A DNA stretch of 64,000 nt from Streptomyces sp. Je 1-332 (GCF_040730185.1 NZ_CP160402.1:3100001-3164000); one strand, 5' to 3'; counted from the first letter of the stretch, positions 35,630 to 46,280 are shown. The notes: generated by a model from the letters alone, not told the origin. Numbers and translations: made by a program.

Positions 35630-37255
35630 TCACACGTTCGGGGGCGCCCCGTCGATCGGGCGTCCGAGCACCCCCGGGCGCTTCTGCCACGGCAACGGGC
35701 CGCCGGGCGGGCGGTAGTCGACGCCGAGTGCGTCAAGTCGCGCGTAGTGCGGGGTCATTCGCCGCTCGAAGTCGGCGAAGTCACGCTCGGCGGACGGCGG
35801 GAGCGCGCTCCAGGCGACCTCGGCGAACGCGGCGAGGCGCGGGAACACCTGGTAATCCACACGTGCGTGGTACTCCATCACCTCGGTCCACACGTTGGCC
35901 TGGGTGCCGAGGACGTGGCGGGCCTCCTCGGCGGTGAGCTGGGGCGGCAGCGGCTCGAAGCGGTAGACGTCCTCCAGGGTGCGGACGAAGCCGATGGGCG
36001 CGGGCTCGTCGGGGCCGGCGTCCTGACGGTGGTCCAAGTACACCTGCTGCTCGGGACACATGACGACGTCGTGACCGGCCTTGGCCGCCGCGATCCCGCC
36101 GCCGTACCCGCGCCAGGAGGACACGGTGGCGCCGTCCGCGAGGCCGCCCTCCAGGATCTCGTCCCAGCCGATGAGGCGGCGTCCGCGCTCGGTCAGCCAG
36201 GTGTCGAAGTGCCGGATGAACCAGCTCTGCAGCCCGTTCTCGTCGCCGACGCCGAGTTCCTTGATGCGGGCCTGCGCGGTGGGCGACGCCTTCCACTGGT
36301 CCTTGGGGCATTCATCTCCCCCGACGTGGATGAAGGTGGAGGGGAAGAGTTCGAGCACCTCCTCGAACACACCCTCGTAGAAGCGAAGGGTGTTCTCGGT
36401 CGGGGCGAGGACGTTCGGGTTGACGCCCCAGGTGTCCCAGACGCCGAGTGAGGAGGTATCCACAACATCGGTGTTGCCGAGCTCGGGATAGGCGTGGATG
36501 GCGGCCTGCGAGTGTCCGGGGATGTCGATCTCCGGTACGACGGCGATGTGCCGCTCATGGGCGTAGGCGACGATCTCGCGGATGTCGTCCTGCGTGTAGA
36601 AGCCGCCGTGCGGGGTGTCGTGCCACAACTCGGACGCGCGGTGGCCCCACTTCGAGCGCGGCCGCCACGAACCGGCCTCCGTCAGCTTGGGGTAGCGCTT
36701 GATCTCGATGCGCCAGCCCTGGTCGTCGGTGAGGTGGAAGTGGAAGACGTTCAGCTTGTGGGCGGCGAGCAGATCGAGATACCGCAGGACGCCGTCCTTG
36801 GGCATGAAGTGCCGGGCCACGTCGAGCATCATTCCGCGCCAGCGGAAGCGGGGGCTGTCCTCGATGACGACCATGGGTACGGTCCACTGCCGCTCCCGGT
36901 CGACCGGGGCCCGCCGGAACGCCTCGGGCCCGAGCAGCTGCCGGAAGGTCTGCGCGCCCCAGAAGACGCCTGCGGCGCTGCCGCCATCGATGCGGATCGC
37001 GTGGCCGTCGACGACGATGCGGTAGGCCTCGTCCGCCAGCGCGGGGTCGACCCCCAGCACGATCCCGTTGTCGTTCTCTCCATCCGGAAGCGGTAGCCCC
37101 GTCGCTGCTCCTACCGTGTCGCGCAGCCACCGCGCGACACCCTCGGTGCCAGGCTGCGCGTGGAGCACGGTCTCGTCGTCCAGGGGAAAGAGCCCCTGTG
37201 TGGGCGGTACCCAACGGGTACTGATCGGCGCGGGGATCAGTTGCTCAAAGGTCAT
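35630..37255 (-). CDS. Beta-N-acetylhexosaminidase, GH20, apparently cytosolic
   Basis: A 541-residue glycosidase with the GH20 N-terminal beta domain and TIM barrel. Catalytic D314-E315 are in FIHVGGDECPKDQW; the substrate-binding HFHLTDDQGWRIEIKRYP and PEIDIPGHSQAAIHAYPELG loops are intact. There is no signal peptide: MTFEQLIPAPISTRWVPP begins directly with the domain. It probably splits chitobiose or peptidoglycan-derived GlcNAc disaccharides after uptake. The ATG at 37255 lacks a strong ribosome binding site. Upstream a perfect terminator insulates it from the DUF3039 gene. Confidence 0.93.
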   Translation of the reverse strand: MTFEQLIPAPISTRWVPPTQGLFPLDDETVLHAQPGTEGVARWLRDTVGAATGLPLPDGENDNGIVLGVDPALADEAYRIVVDGHAIRIDGGSAAGVFWGAQTFRQLLGPEAFRRAPVDRERQWTVPMVVIEDSPRFRWRGMMLDVARHFMPKDGVLRYLDLLAAHKLNVFHFHLTDDQGWRIEIKRYPKLTEAGSWRPRSKWGHRASELWHDTPHGGFYTQDDIREIVAYAHERHIAVVPEIDIPGHSQAAIHAYPELGNTDVVDTSSLGVWDTWGVNPNVLAPTENTLRFYEGVFEEVLELFPSTFIHVGGDECPKDQWKASPTAQARIKELGVGDENGLQSWFIRHFDTWLTERGRRLIGWDEILEGGLADGATVSSWRGYGGGIAAAKAGHDVVMCPEQQVYLDHRQDAGPDEPAPIGFVRTLEDVYRFEPLPPQLTAEEARHVLGTQANVWTEVMEYHARVDYQVFPRLAAFAEVAWSALPPSAERDFADFERRMTPHYARLDALGVDYRPPGGPLPWQKRPGVLGRPIDGAPPNV

Positions 37256-37289
37256 GCGGCGAATCTGCCACGCGATTGCACAACGCAAA

Positions 37290-37318
37290 AGGGGCGTTGC
37301 GGCACACGCAACGCCCCT
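37290..37318 (-). terminator. Perfect intrinsic terminator of the DUF3039 gene
   Basis: On the minus strand AGGGGCGTTGCG and CGCAACGCCCCT pair over 12 bases around a 5-base loop, immediately followed by TTTTGCG. It lies 42 bases after the DUF3039 stop. Confidence 0.92.
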
Positions 37319-37360
37319 CGGCGAAGAGGGTCATGGATCCCGCAGGGGGCTACAGGGGGG

Positions 37361-37669
37361 CTACTTCTTGCCGCCGCCCTTGCCGTCCTTGCCGCCCTTG
37401 TCCTTGTCGCCACCGGCGCTCATGGACTCGTAGATCTCCTTGCACATGGGGCAGACGGGGTACTTCTTCGGGTCGCGACCCGGCACCCACACCTTGCCGC
37501 AGAGCGCGACGACGGGCGTACCGTCGAGCGCGCTGGCCATGATCTTGTCCTTCTGGACATAGTGCGCGAAGCGCTCGTGGTCACCGTCACCGCTCGACAC
37601 CTGCGGCGTCGGCTCAACGAGGGTCCCCGTACCTGCCCCGCGCTCGGGCTCGGGCTCAAGAGTGCTCAT
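37361..37669 (-). CDS. DUF3039 family protein
   Basis: A 102-residue actinobacterial protein. It has an acidic N-terminus, a central domain HERFAHYVQKDKIMASALDG and a possible metal site formed by CGKVWVPGRDPKKYPVCPMC (three cysteines), ending in a Lys/Gly/Asp-rich tail KDKGGKDGKGGGKK. No known function. The ATG at 37669 is chosen over one three codons upstream by fit with family N-termini beginning MSTLEPE. It has its own strong terminator. Confidence 0.88.
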   Translation of the reverse strand: MSTLEPEPERGAGTGTLVEPTPQVSSGDGDHERFAHYVQKDKIMASALDGTPVVALCGKVWVPGRDPKKYPVCPMCKEIYESMSAGGDKDKGGKDGKGGGKK

Positions 37670-37835
37670 GGCATCCAAGGGTACCTACGCCCACGGCGTG
37701 CGGGCAGCGTCCGTGCCGGGGCGGGCCTCCCGGGGGGGGAGGGTGAGAGGGCGGAACCGACCGATCACCGGTCGAGCCATCTGGTCCGCATGGCCCATGC
37801 GGACAAGCCCAACGCAGTTGTCCGCCCGGTGGGCA

Positions 37836-37997
37836 CCCCGCCCAGCGGCGTCCCCGAGCTCACCCCGCCCGCATTCAGCGCGAGCGCCCGCCCGCGCCGC
37901 TCCTCGGGAACGAGGGAGGCGGCTGCCGCGGTGGAGAGCGCGGAGTAGACCCCCGCGCCGATGCCCGCCACCGCCCGGGACACGAAGGAGCACGGCC
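37836..37997 (-). pseudogene. Fragment duplicated from the neighbouring MFS transporter gene
   Basis: About 160 bases match 38810-38978 inside the adjacent MFS gene at roughly 85-90 percent identity and in the same orientation. Both translate to SRAVAG(I/V)GAGVYSALS then TAAAASLVPE(E/R)RRGRALAL. Only this piece of helix 4-5 remains, with no start codon or flanking transporter sequence. It is a decayed remnant of a tandem copy, not a gene. The rest of the 37.67-38.02 kb gap is non-coding. Confidence 0.85.
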
Positions 37998-38023
37998 GCC
38001 GCGCCCCGCACCGGGCCCGGCCC

Positions 38024-39247
38024 TCACACCGCCCCGCACGCCGCCTTCCGGGCACCCTCTCCCTCTGCCCCGCCAGGCTCCGCCCCGCCAGACTCCGTCC
38101 CCGTCGCGCCCCGCCGCGCCCGCACCCGCGCCCCCGCGAGATGCAGCACGAGCCCGGCCGCCGCCACCGCGGCCGCGAGCCACGGCAGCCGTTGCGCCGG
38201 GAGCCCGGCCGCCAGCGCCAGGCCCGCGAGGCCGGAACCGACCGCGCTGCCCAGGTACAACGCCGAGTTGTTCAGGGCCAGGGCCACCGTGCCCCGCTCC
38301 GCCCGCAGAGCCAGCAGCCGGTGCTGCTGCGGGACTTGGAGTGCCCAGCCCGCCGCACCCCACAACACCAGGGCGGGGAACGCCGCCGCGCCGAGCAGCG
38401 GCAGTGCCGCCTCCGCGAGCACCAGTACCAGCAGGACGCCCGCCACCAGGGTGACCACCCGGCCCGTACGGTCCACCAGCGGGCCCGCGAGGACGCTGCC
38501 CAGGATTCCGCCGATCCCCCACGCCCACAGGTAAGGAGCGACGCACGCTTCCCCCACGCCGCCCGCCGCCGACAGGACCGGGGCCAGATACGTGTAGAGG
38601 CCCAGGCTCGCCACCGCGGCCAGGAACGAGACCCCCACCACCGGCAGCACCGCGCGGTCCGTCAGCGCCGCGAGCCGTGCGCGTACCGGCACCGGCGGCT
38701 CCGCCGGAACCTGCGTAAGCCACACGGCGAGCCCCATGAGCGCGATCGCCCCGAGCCCGGTCACCACCCACATCGTGGCGCGCCAGCCGGACCGCTCGGC
38801 CAGCAGCACGCCCAGCGGCACACCCAGCACCGTCCCCGAGCTCATCCCGCCCATCACCAGCGCGAGCGCCCGCCCGCGCCGCCGCTCGGGGACGAGGGAG
38901 GCCGCTGCCGCGGTGGAGAGCGCGGAGTAGACCCCCGCGCCGACGCCCGCGACCGCGCGGGACGCGAGGAGCACGGCCAGCGACGGCGCCAGAGCCGTGA
39001 GCCCGTTGCCGAGAGTGAAGACGCCGAGCGAGGCGATGATCAGCATCCGGGGTCGTACGCCGGACATGAGCCCGGCGACGAGCGGCGCGCTCACCGCGTA
39101 CGCGAGCGTGAAGACGGTGACCATCTGCCCCGCGAGCGAGACGGTCGTCCCCAGATCCCGAGCCACCACCGGCAGCAGCCCGGCCATCACATAGGCGTCG
39201 AGCCCCAGCGTGAAGGCCCCCAGAATCAGCAGCCAGATCTTGCGCAC
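38024..39247 (-). CDS. MFS transporter, DHA1-type exporter (AraJ/CmlR-like)
   Basis: The 407-residue transporter has 12 predicted helices beginning IWLLILGAFTLGLDAYVMAG, with the motif GLLPVVARDLGTTVS and GMSSGTVLGVPLGVLLAERSGWR (motif C-like) typical of chloramphenicol/arabinose-type DHA1 exporters. GTG start. The C-terminal tail is Arg/Gly-rich. It is divergent from a LysR regulator 118 bases away, a common arrangement in which the LysR protein controls the exporter. The substrate is not known. Confidence 0.9.
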   Translation of the reverse strand: MRKIWLLILGAFTLGLDAYVMAGLLPVVARDLGTTVSLAGQMVTVFTLAYAVSAPLVAGLMSGVRPRMLIIASLGVFTLGNGLTALAPSLAVLLASRAVAGVGAGVYSALSTAAAASLVPERRRGRALALVMGGMSSGTVLGVPLGVLLAERSGWRATMWVVTGLGAIALMGLAVWLTQVPAEPPVPVRARLAALTDRAVLPVVGVSFLAAVASLGLYTYLAPVLSAAGGVGEACVAPYLWAWGIGGILGSVLAGPLVDRTGRVVTLVAGVLLVLVLAEAALPLLGAAAFPALVLWGAAGWALQVPQQHRLLALRAERGTVALALNNSALYLGSAVGSGLAGLALAAGLPAQRLPWLAAAVAAAGLVLHLAGARVRARRGATGTESGGAEPGGAEGEGARKAACGAV

Positions 39248-39365
39248 AGCGACACACCCGCTCCCTGCTCGTACGGTGCGGCTCGCGAGCCGCGGAGCGG
39301 GAAACGTAGGCAGCTTCCGCGACCCCGGGGAAATGCCTCCCGGAGGCTATTTATGCTGGGGCGGC

Positions 39366-40256
39366 ATGGATCATGTTCCGGCCGACGGCCTCGCCTCCAT
39401 CGACCTCCGCCACCTCCGCGGATTCCTCGCCGTGGCCGACGAGTTGAGCTTCACGCACGCCGCGGACGCCCTGCGCACGGGCCAGCCGGCTCTCACGCGC
39501 ACCATCCGCGCCCTGGAGACGGCACTCGGCACCCGTCTGCTCACCCGCACCACGCGCCGCGTGGAACTCACCGAAGCGGGCAGCCGCCTGCGCGAGGAAC
39601 TCAGACCGCTCCTCAAACGCCTCGACGCCACCCTGCGCGAGGTCACCCACGGCGAACCCCCGCTCCTGCGCCTCGGGTTCATCTCCCTGCTCCCGGAAGC
39701 CTGCGCCACCCGCAACGCCGCCTTCGAGGCCGCGACCGGCGCTGGCATCCGCCTGGTCCGGCGCGACACCCTCCTGGCTGGCCTCACCTCGGGCGCCTGC
39801 GACGTCGCGGTCGTACGAGGAGACATCCCGCCCGGCGCGGCCGTGCGCACCCGCGTACTCCTGCACGAGCCCCGCATCGCGGTGGTGGCACGCGGCGCGG
39901 CCGAACTCGCGGGGCGCCGCGTCGTGGACTGGACGGAGCTCGCGCGGCTCCCCCTGGTCGTGAACACCGTCACCGGCACCACGCACCCCGGCCTGTGGCC
40001 GCGTGACGCGCAGCCCGAACTCGCCTGCACCGCCGACAACTTCGACGAATGGCTGGAGGCGGTGGCGGCCGGCCACGGCGTGGGCGTGGCCCCGGAACCG
40101 GTGGCCCGCAGACACAGCCACCCCAACCTGCGCTACGTACGCCTGAAGAACGCACCCCAGGTGCCGGTACACCTGGCCATCCCAACCCACGAAGCACACC
40201 CACTGGCGGAGCGTTACTTCCTCGCCCCGGCCACCGGACCTCACGCAACAACATAG
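39366..40256 (+). CDS. LysR family transcriptional regulator
   Basis: A 296-residue LTTR. The N-terminal helix-turn-helix LRHLRGFLAVADELSFTHAA and LRTGQPALTRTIRALETALG is clear, followed by a co-inducer domain that ends in PVHLAIPTHEAHPLAERYFL. ATG at 39366 is preceded by GGGGCGGC. Divergent from the MFS exporter and presumably its regulator. Its stop overlaps the end of the convergent unknown gene by 16 bases. Confidence 0.92.
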   Translation: MDHVPADGLASIDLRHLRGFLAVADELSFTHAADALRTGQPALTRTIRALETALGTRLLTRTTRRVELTEAGSRLREELRPLLKRLDATLREVTHGEPPLLRLGFISLLPEACATRNAAFEAATGAGIRLVRRDTLLAGLTSGACDVAVVRGDIPPGAAVRTRVLLHEPRIAVVARGAAELAGRRVVDWTELARLPLVVNTVTGTTHPGLWPRDAQPELACTADNFDEWLEAVAAGHGVGVAPEPVARRHSHPNLRYVRLKNAPQVPVHLAIPTHEAHPLAERYFLAPATGPHATT

Positions 40257-40861
40257 ACCGACAGCGACCGCGCCAGATCCTCAAGGTCGTCGGCGGCCCG
40301 CAGGAGGTGGGCGACATCTTCGGTGGCCGTCCATACGACGACGTCCGCCTTGGGCTCGTCCACCTGCCAGCCATAGCGGACGCAACCCAGCAGGTGGGGC
40401 GAGTCGGTCTGCGGCACGTAGCGGAAGGTGGTCAGCCCTTCACCCAGCTTCTCGGACCTGATGCTCTTCACCACCGCGGGCTCGATGGCCCGCGGGTCGT
40501 CCGCCTCCGTGAGGGCACGGAGGGTCGCCTCACGAGGGCCCGAAGCGGGTCCGATCGCCGCACAGACCGGGAGCGGCAGGTCGGTGGGCTGATCGAGATG
40601 GAGGAAGACCCAGTGATCCGAGCCAGCCGGCGCGAACGCCTCGGCGCAGCGCTCCAGGGTGCCCGCGACGAAGTCCACGCCGTTCGGGCCCGGGTCGAGG
40701 TCGTGGTCCTCCCACAGCTCCTCGGCGACCTCCCGGGACCAGGCGCGGATGTCCTCCCAGACGGACGAGGGAGCCGTCAGCCCGGACCGTGGCGGGACCA
40801 TCACCCAGGGCGTGGGATCGACGTGCTCGATGTCGAGGATGGCCCAGAAGTACTCGCTCAT
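40241..40861 (-). CDS. Unknown protein, third gene of a three-gene cassette
   Basis: 206 residues, no signal peptide or membrane segment. It begins MSEYFWAILDIEHVDPTPWV and ends VAHLLRAADDLEDLARSLSVYV; the body is an alternating alpha/beta pattern with an Asp/Glu-rich surface. No family is recognised. GGAGG lies 5 bases before the ATG, and the start overlaps the stop of the preceding gene by ATGA, so it is translationally coupled. The C-terminal helix-strand ending resembles that of the protein encoded at 59355-60008 by eye only. Confidence 0.75.
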   Translation of the reverse strand: MSEYFWAILDIEHVDPTPWVMVPPRSGLTAPSSVWEDIRAWSREVAEELWEDHDLDPGPNGVDFVAGTLERCAEAFAPAGSDHWVFLHLDQPTDLPLPVCAAIGPASGPREATLRALTEADDPRAIEPAVVKSIRSEKLGEGLTTFRYVPQTDSPHLLGCVRYGWQVDEPKADVVVWTATEDVAHLLRAADDLEDLARSLSVYVVA

Positions 40862-41292
40862 CCCCGCCTCCAGCGGAAATTCGCCATGAGGGCGTCGAAC
40901 CATTCGACGAGGACCTCGGCCAGCTCGTCCCGGGGACTGCCCCGGCGGACCGCGAGGGCCAGGAGGCTTTCGGAGACGAGGATCGATGCCCCGATGCTGA
41001 ATTCCCCCAACGGCCTGACCGGCAGGTAGAGGTCCAGGGCCTTGCTCTTCACCGCCTGGGCAACGGCTTCCCGAAAGTGGCGTTCCAGTTCACGCTTGTA
41101 AGGGCCGATCTTGTCCGGCGGCGCATCGGCGGGGACGCGGGCGTAAGCGTCGTCGAGGATCCGGCGAATAGCCTCCTCCGTGCCCTGCCGCAGAGGGACT
41201 TGGGCCCACTGGTCGGGGAGGGTGATGCGGTAGCCGGTAACTGGGCCCTGCCGGTCGATCTGCCCTGCCGACCGGCTCGACTCAGCCGGCAC
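40858..41292 (-). CDS. Unknown protein with GYxxxxPxxW motif, middle gene of cassette
   Basis: 144 residues. A short N-terminus leads to VTGYRITLPDQWAQVPL, a helical stretch with DDAYARVPADAPPDKIGPYKRELERHFREAV, then LYLPVRPLGEFSIGASILVS. The GTG start lies 11 bases inside the end of the preceding membrane gene. It reminds me of small proteins encoded next to WXG100/type VII-like genes in Streptomyces. The protein at 59355-60008 starts with a comparable PGYVKLCIPPDWF segment, which suggests a common family but is not proven. Confidence 0.75.
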   Translation of the reverse strand: MPAESSRSAGQIDRQGPVTGYRITLPDQWAQVPLRQGTEEAIRRILDDAYARVPADAPPDKIGPYKRELERHFREAVAQAVKSKALDLYLPVRPLGEFSIGASILVSESLLALAVRRGSPRDELAEVLVEWFDALMANFRWRRG

Positions 41293-41653
41293 GAAGCCGC
41301 TCCTTGCGGTTGAGGTGCCACATGCCTGCGAACCCGGCGAGGCATGCGGCTACGGCGATCCAGAGGATCAAGACATTCTGGACGATGGCGAAAGACAACG
41401 CGTAGAGAAGATAAAGACAGAGCGCGACCTGAATCATGGTGCGCTCACCCCTCAGCGCCTCCCAGTCCTCTGGACTCCTAGCCAGATAGATCAGAAGACC
41501 TGGAGTGAGAGCGCACAGGGACCACTCCCAAGTGGGCGGAGGAAGCAGCTCATCTCCCAGGAAGTCCTCACTCATCGGACCGGCGAACAGACGCAGCAGC
41601 CCCAGCAGCAGGATCACCTTCATGGCTCCCAGACAGAGGCTGAGACGCCACAC
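41282..41653 (-). CDS. Small polytopic membrane protein, first gene of cassette
   Basis: About 123 residues from the GTG at 41653 (a longer version from an ATG at 41749 would add a basic, Ser/Arg-rich tail). Four hydrophobic stretches: MKVILLLGLLRLFAG, TWEWSLCALTPGLLIYLA, ALCLYLLYALSFAIV and LILWIAVAACLAGFAGMW. A cytoplasmic loop RSPEDWEALRGERT links them. Stop overlaps the next gene by 11 bases. No family recognised; DNA here is less GC-biased than neighbouring core genes. Confidence 0.65.
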   Translation of the reverse strand: MWRLSLCLGAMKVILLLGLLRLFAGPMSEDFLGDELLPPPTWEWSLCALTPGLLIYLARSPEDWEALRGERTMIQVALCLYLLYALSFAIVQNVLILWIAVAACLAGFAGMWHLNRKERLRAG

Positions 41654-41884
41654 GTGCCGGGATTCCCGTTCTCGCGCGCCTGCCGGCCGCGGCTCACTCC
41701 GAATGGCACCCAGCTCCCAGCTGCTTCGCCGACTTGTTGAGCAACTCATAGTCGACGGCCAGATCAGAATCGGGCATTCCCCCGACCTCCCCTCACATCT
41801 CCTGCACGTTCATGCCCTGCACACGGCAGCTACGAGCCGGGCGGGGGGCGCACTGGGCTACGAACGCTACGCCCCGAGGGCCCC

Positions 41885-42484
41885 TCAGTTCAGCGACGGG
41901 TCGTCCGGATAAGTGGCCACCATCGCCAGCTCACTCCGCTGTCGCCGAAGCACCGCGCGCCACAGCCGCTCCGGGGCCGGGGACGAGACGTCGCCGGGTT
42001 CGGACTCGACCACGTACCAGGCGCCCTCGACCAGTTCGTCCTCCAGCTGGCCCGGGCCCCAGCCCGCGTACCCGGCGAAGATCCGTAGCGAGCCGAGCGC
42101 GGGGGCCAGGAGTTCGGGGGGTGTGTCCAGGTCGACCAGGCCGATCGCGCCGTGCACGCGGCGCCAGCCGATGGGTTCCCCTCTGCCCTGCCGCGCCCTC
42201 ACGCCGGAGGCGGGCCCCTCCTCGCCGGGGATCACCGCCACGCCGAGCGCCGAGTCGAGCGAGACGGGGCCGCCCTGGAAGACGACGCCCGGCGCGCCGG
42301 CCAGCTCGCCCCAGTCCTCGAGGATGTCCGCGACGTCCACCGGCGTGGGCCGGTTGAGGACCACGCCGAGCGAGCCCTCCTCGTCGTGGTCGAGGAGCAG
42401 CACCACCGCGCGGTCGAAGTTCGGGTCCGCCAGGGCAGGCGTAGCCACGAGCAGCCGCCCTGTGAGCGAGGACACCTCGGTCAT
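41885..42484 (-). CDS. YqgE/AlgH family protein
   Basis: A 199-residue cytosolic protein with family blocks LTGRLLVATPALADPNFDRA, HDEEGSLGVVLNRPTPVDV, FQGGPVSLDSALGVAV and GYAGWGPGQLEDELVEGAWY. Members are widespread conserved proteins of uncertain regulatory role. ATG at 42484 is chosen as the conserved N-terminus; an ATG three codons earlier is equally possible. In Streptomyces it commonly precedes murA as here, on the opposite strand, from memory. Confidence 0.93.
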   Translation of the reverse strand: MTEVSSLTGRLLVATPALADPNFDRAVVLLLDHDEEGSLGVVLNRPTPVDVADILEDWGELAGAPGVVFQGGPVSLDSALGVAVIPGEEGPASGVRARQGRGEPIGWRRVHGAIGLVDLDTPPELLAPALGSLRIFAGYAGWGPGQLEDELVEGAWYVVESEPGDVSSPAPERLWRAVLRRQRSELAMVATYPDDPSLN

Positions 42485-42737
42485 GAACGACATGATCCCG
42501 CATCTTTGCCCCGCGAGGGGAGGCAATGGCCTTACCGGAGTGAATGCAGCTCAGGGCGCACTGAGGCGGCCGGAGCGCACACTTTGGGCGGTGACCCGGA
42601 GTGTCCGGTTCCGAACGGCTCGTGTTGTCACGGACTCCTGACGCGGTTTACGCGTCCTCAGCCTTACGGAAGGGGGGTACGCGCCCATTACGCTTGCCCT
42701 TTGGTCCACCCGTCCATCCAATCGGAACGCGAGATTC

Positions 42738-44081
42738 ATGACCGTCACCGACGATGTACTGCTTGTCCACGGCGGAACCCCGCTGGAGGGCGAGATCCGT
42801 GTCCGCGGCGCGAAGAACCTCGTGCCCAAGGCCATGGTCGCCGCGCTGCTCGGCAGCGCTCCGAGCAGGCTGCGCAATGTCCCAGACATCCGCGACGTGC
42901 GCGTCGTACGCGGACTCCTGCAGCTGCATGGCGTGACGGTACGCCCCGGTGAGGAGCCGGGCGAGCTGGTCATGGACCCCTCGCACGTGGAGAGCGCCAA
43001 CGTCGCGGACATCGACGCCCACGCCGGGTCGTCGCGGATCCCGATTCTCTTCTGCGGGCCGCTCCTGCACCGCCTCGGGCACGCCTTCATCCCCGGCCTC
43101 GGAGGCTGCGACATCGGCGGCCGGCCGATCGACTTCCACTTCGAGGTGCTCCGCCAGTTCGGCGCGACCATCGAGAAGCGCGAGGGCGGCCAGTACCTGG
43201 AGGCCCCGCAGCGGCTCCGAGGCACGAAGATCCAGCTGCCGTACCCGTCCGTGGGCGCCACCGAGCAGGTCCTGCTGACCGCGGTGCTCGCGGAGGGCGT
43301 CACGGAGCTCTCGAACGCCGCGGTCGAGCCCGAGATCGAAGACCTCATCTGCGTACTGCAGAAGATGGGCGCGATCATCGCGATGGACACCGACCGGACC
43401 ATAAGGGTCACCGGTGTGGACAGCCTGGGCGGCTACAACCACCACGCCCTCTCGGACCGCCTGGAGGCCGCCTCCTGGGCTTCCGCGGCCCTGGCGACCG
43501 AAGGCAACATCTACGTCCGCGGCGCCCAGCAGCGGTCGATGATGACGTTCCTGAACACCTACCGGAAGGTGGGCGGTGCCTTCGAGATCGACGACGAGGG
43601 CATCCGCTTCTGGCACCCGGGCGGCTCGCTCAACGCGATCGCCCTGGAGACGGACGTGCACCCCGGCTTCCAGACGGACTGGCAGCAGCCCCTGGTCGTC
43701 GCCCTGACGCAGGCCGCGGGCCTGTCGATCGTGCACGAGACGGTCTACGAGTCGCGCCTCGGCTTCACCTCCGCGCTCAACCAGATGGGCGCACACATCC
43801 AGCTCTACCGCGAGTGCCTCGGCGGCTCCGACTGCCGCTTCGGACAGCGCAACTTCCTCCACTCGGCGGTCGTGAGCGGCCCCACGAAGCTCCAGGGCGC
43901 CGATCTGGTCATCCCCGACCTGCGCGGCGGCTTCTCGTACCTGATCGCCGCTCTGGCGGCCCAGGGCACGTCCCGCGTCCACGGCATCGACCTGATCAAC
44001 CGCGGCTACGAGAACTTCATGGACAAGCTCGTGGAGCTCGGCGCGAAGGTGGAGCTGCCGGGCAGGGCCACCCTCGGCTGA
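42738..44081 (+). CDS. murA: UDP-N-acetylglucosamine 1-carboxyvinyltransferase
   Basis: The 447-residue enzyme catalyses the first committed step of peptidoglycan synthesis, transferring enolpyruvate from PEP to UDP-GlcNAc. Key residues: K26 in RGAKNLVPKAMVAALL, catalytic C124 in GLGGCDIGGRPIDFH (equivalent to E. coli C115), and Asp in FQTDWQQPLVVALTQ. Because the cysteine is present, fosfomycin sensitivity is expected. The alpha/beta-prisms are complete. It converges with hup, sharing a bidirectional terminator. Confidence 0.97.
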   Translation: MTVTDDVLLVHGGTPLEGEIRVRGAKNLVPKAMVAALLGSAPSRLRNVPDIRDVRVVRGLLQLHGVTVRPGEEPGELVMDPSHVESANVADIDAHAGSSRIPILFCGPLLHRLGHAFIPGLGGCDIGGRPIDFHFEVLRQFGATIEKREGGQYLEAPQRLRGTKIQLPYPSVGATEQVLLTAVLAEGVTELSNAAVEPEIEDLICVLQKMGAIIAMDTDRTIRVTGVDSLGGYNHHALSDRLEAASWASAALATEGNIYVRGAQQRSMMTFLNTYRKVGGAFEIDDEGIRFWHPGGSLNAIALETDVHPGFQTDWQQPLVVALTQAAGLSIVHETVYESRLGFTSALNQMGAHIQLYRECLGGSDCRFGQRNFLHSAVVSGPTKLQGADLVIPDLRGGFSYLIAALAAQGTSRVHGIDLINRGYENFMDKLVELGAKVELPGRATLG

Positions 44082-44107
44082 CGCTTCACCAGCCGTACGG
44101 ACATGGA

Positions 44108-44142
44108 GAAGGGGCGGTCACCCGGTGGGTGACCGCCCCTTC
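44108..44142. terminator. Bidirectional terminator between murA and hup
   Basis: A 16-base-pair perfect stem (GAAGGGGCGGTCACCC on each side) around the 3-base loop GGT, located 27 bases after the murA stop and 17 bases after the hup stop on the other strand. Confidence 0.95.
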
Positions 44143-44158
44143 TGATTGCTGCTTCAGG

Positions 44159-44440
44159 CTACTTGCCCTTGGCGGCTTCCTTGAGCTTGGAGCCCGCCGA
44201 AACCTTGACGCTGTAGCCGGCCGGGATGTTGATCGGCTCGCCGGTCTGCGGGTTCCGGGCGGTGCGAGCGGCACGGTGGGTGCGCTCGAAGGTCAGGAAG
44301 CCGGGGATGGTGACCTTCTCGTCGCCCTTGGCAACGATCTCGCCGACGGTCTCGGCGAACGCCGCCAGCACGGCGTCGGCGTCCTTGCGGGTCACCTCGG
44401 CGCGGTCGGCCAGCGCGGCCACCAGCTCACTGCGGTTCAT
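44159..44440 (-). CDS. hup: HU family DNA-binding protein
   Basis: A 93-residue histone-like protein. It begins MNRSELVAALADRAEVTRKD and contains the beta-arm FERTHRAARTARNPQTGEPI with the conserved Pro in the tip, ending KVSAGSKLKEAAKGK. The short form without the Lys-rich tail of HupS suggests the vegetative HupA-type protein. It dimerises and bends DNA. Promoter lies in the upstream 295-base gap shared with nothing else obvious. Adjacent murA is convergent. Confidence 0.95.
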   Translation of the reverse strand: MNRSELVAALADRAEVTRKDADAVLAAFAETVGEIVAKGDEKVTIPGFLTFERTHRAARTARNPQTGEPINIPAGYSVKVSAGSKLKEAAKGK

Positions 44441-44735
44441 GTTTGTACTCCCGTGTTCTTCTTGCCGTTGAGGCGTGCCACGCGGCGGGGCCGCATGATG
44501 GGCACAGCGAAGCCGATGCTGCCAGGGTCCTCGGTCAGGCCCCGGACCCGGGTCCGTCATCCGGACCCTCGCGCCCAGAAAGGCATCCTGCCCCCACCTG
44601 CGGCGGGAAAGCCAATCCGGGCCCCTTCGGGTCACACGAAAAGCTTCACCGCCCCTGGCAAGGTGGCAGTCGGGGGCGCGCTTCCACGCCACCCTAGAGG
44701 GCCTTTGAGGGCCCTGCGTTCCGCGACGCGCCGTA

Positions 44736-46169
<1,434 letters not shown>

Positions 46170-46280
46170 GGCCGACTTCCTCTGCTTTCACCGTGTTGCT
46201 CTTGCCGTCCGATGGTCGCACCTACCACTGAGTACGTGGTAGCCGCCTCGGATTGCGAACTTTTCGTTCACCAGCTTTTC

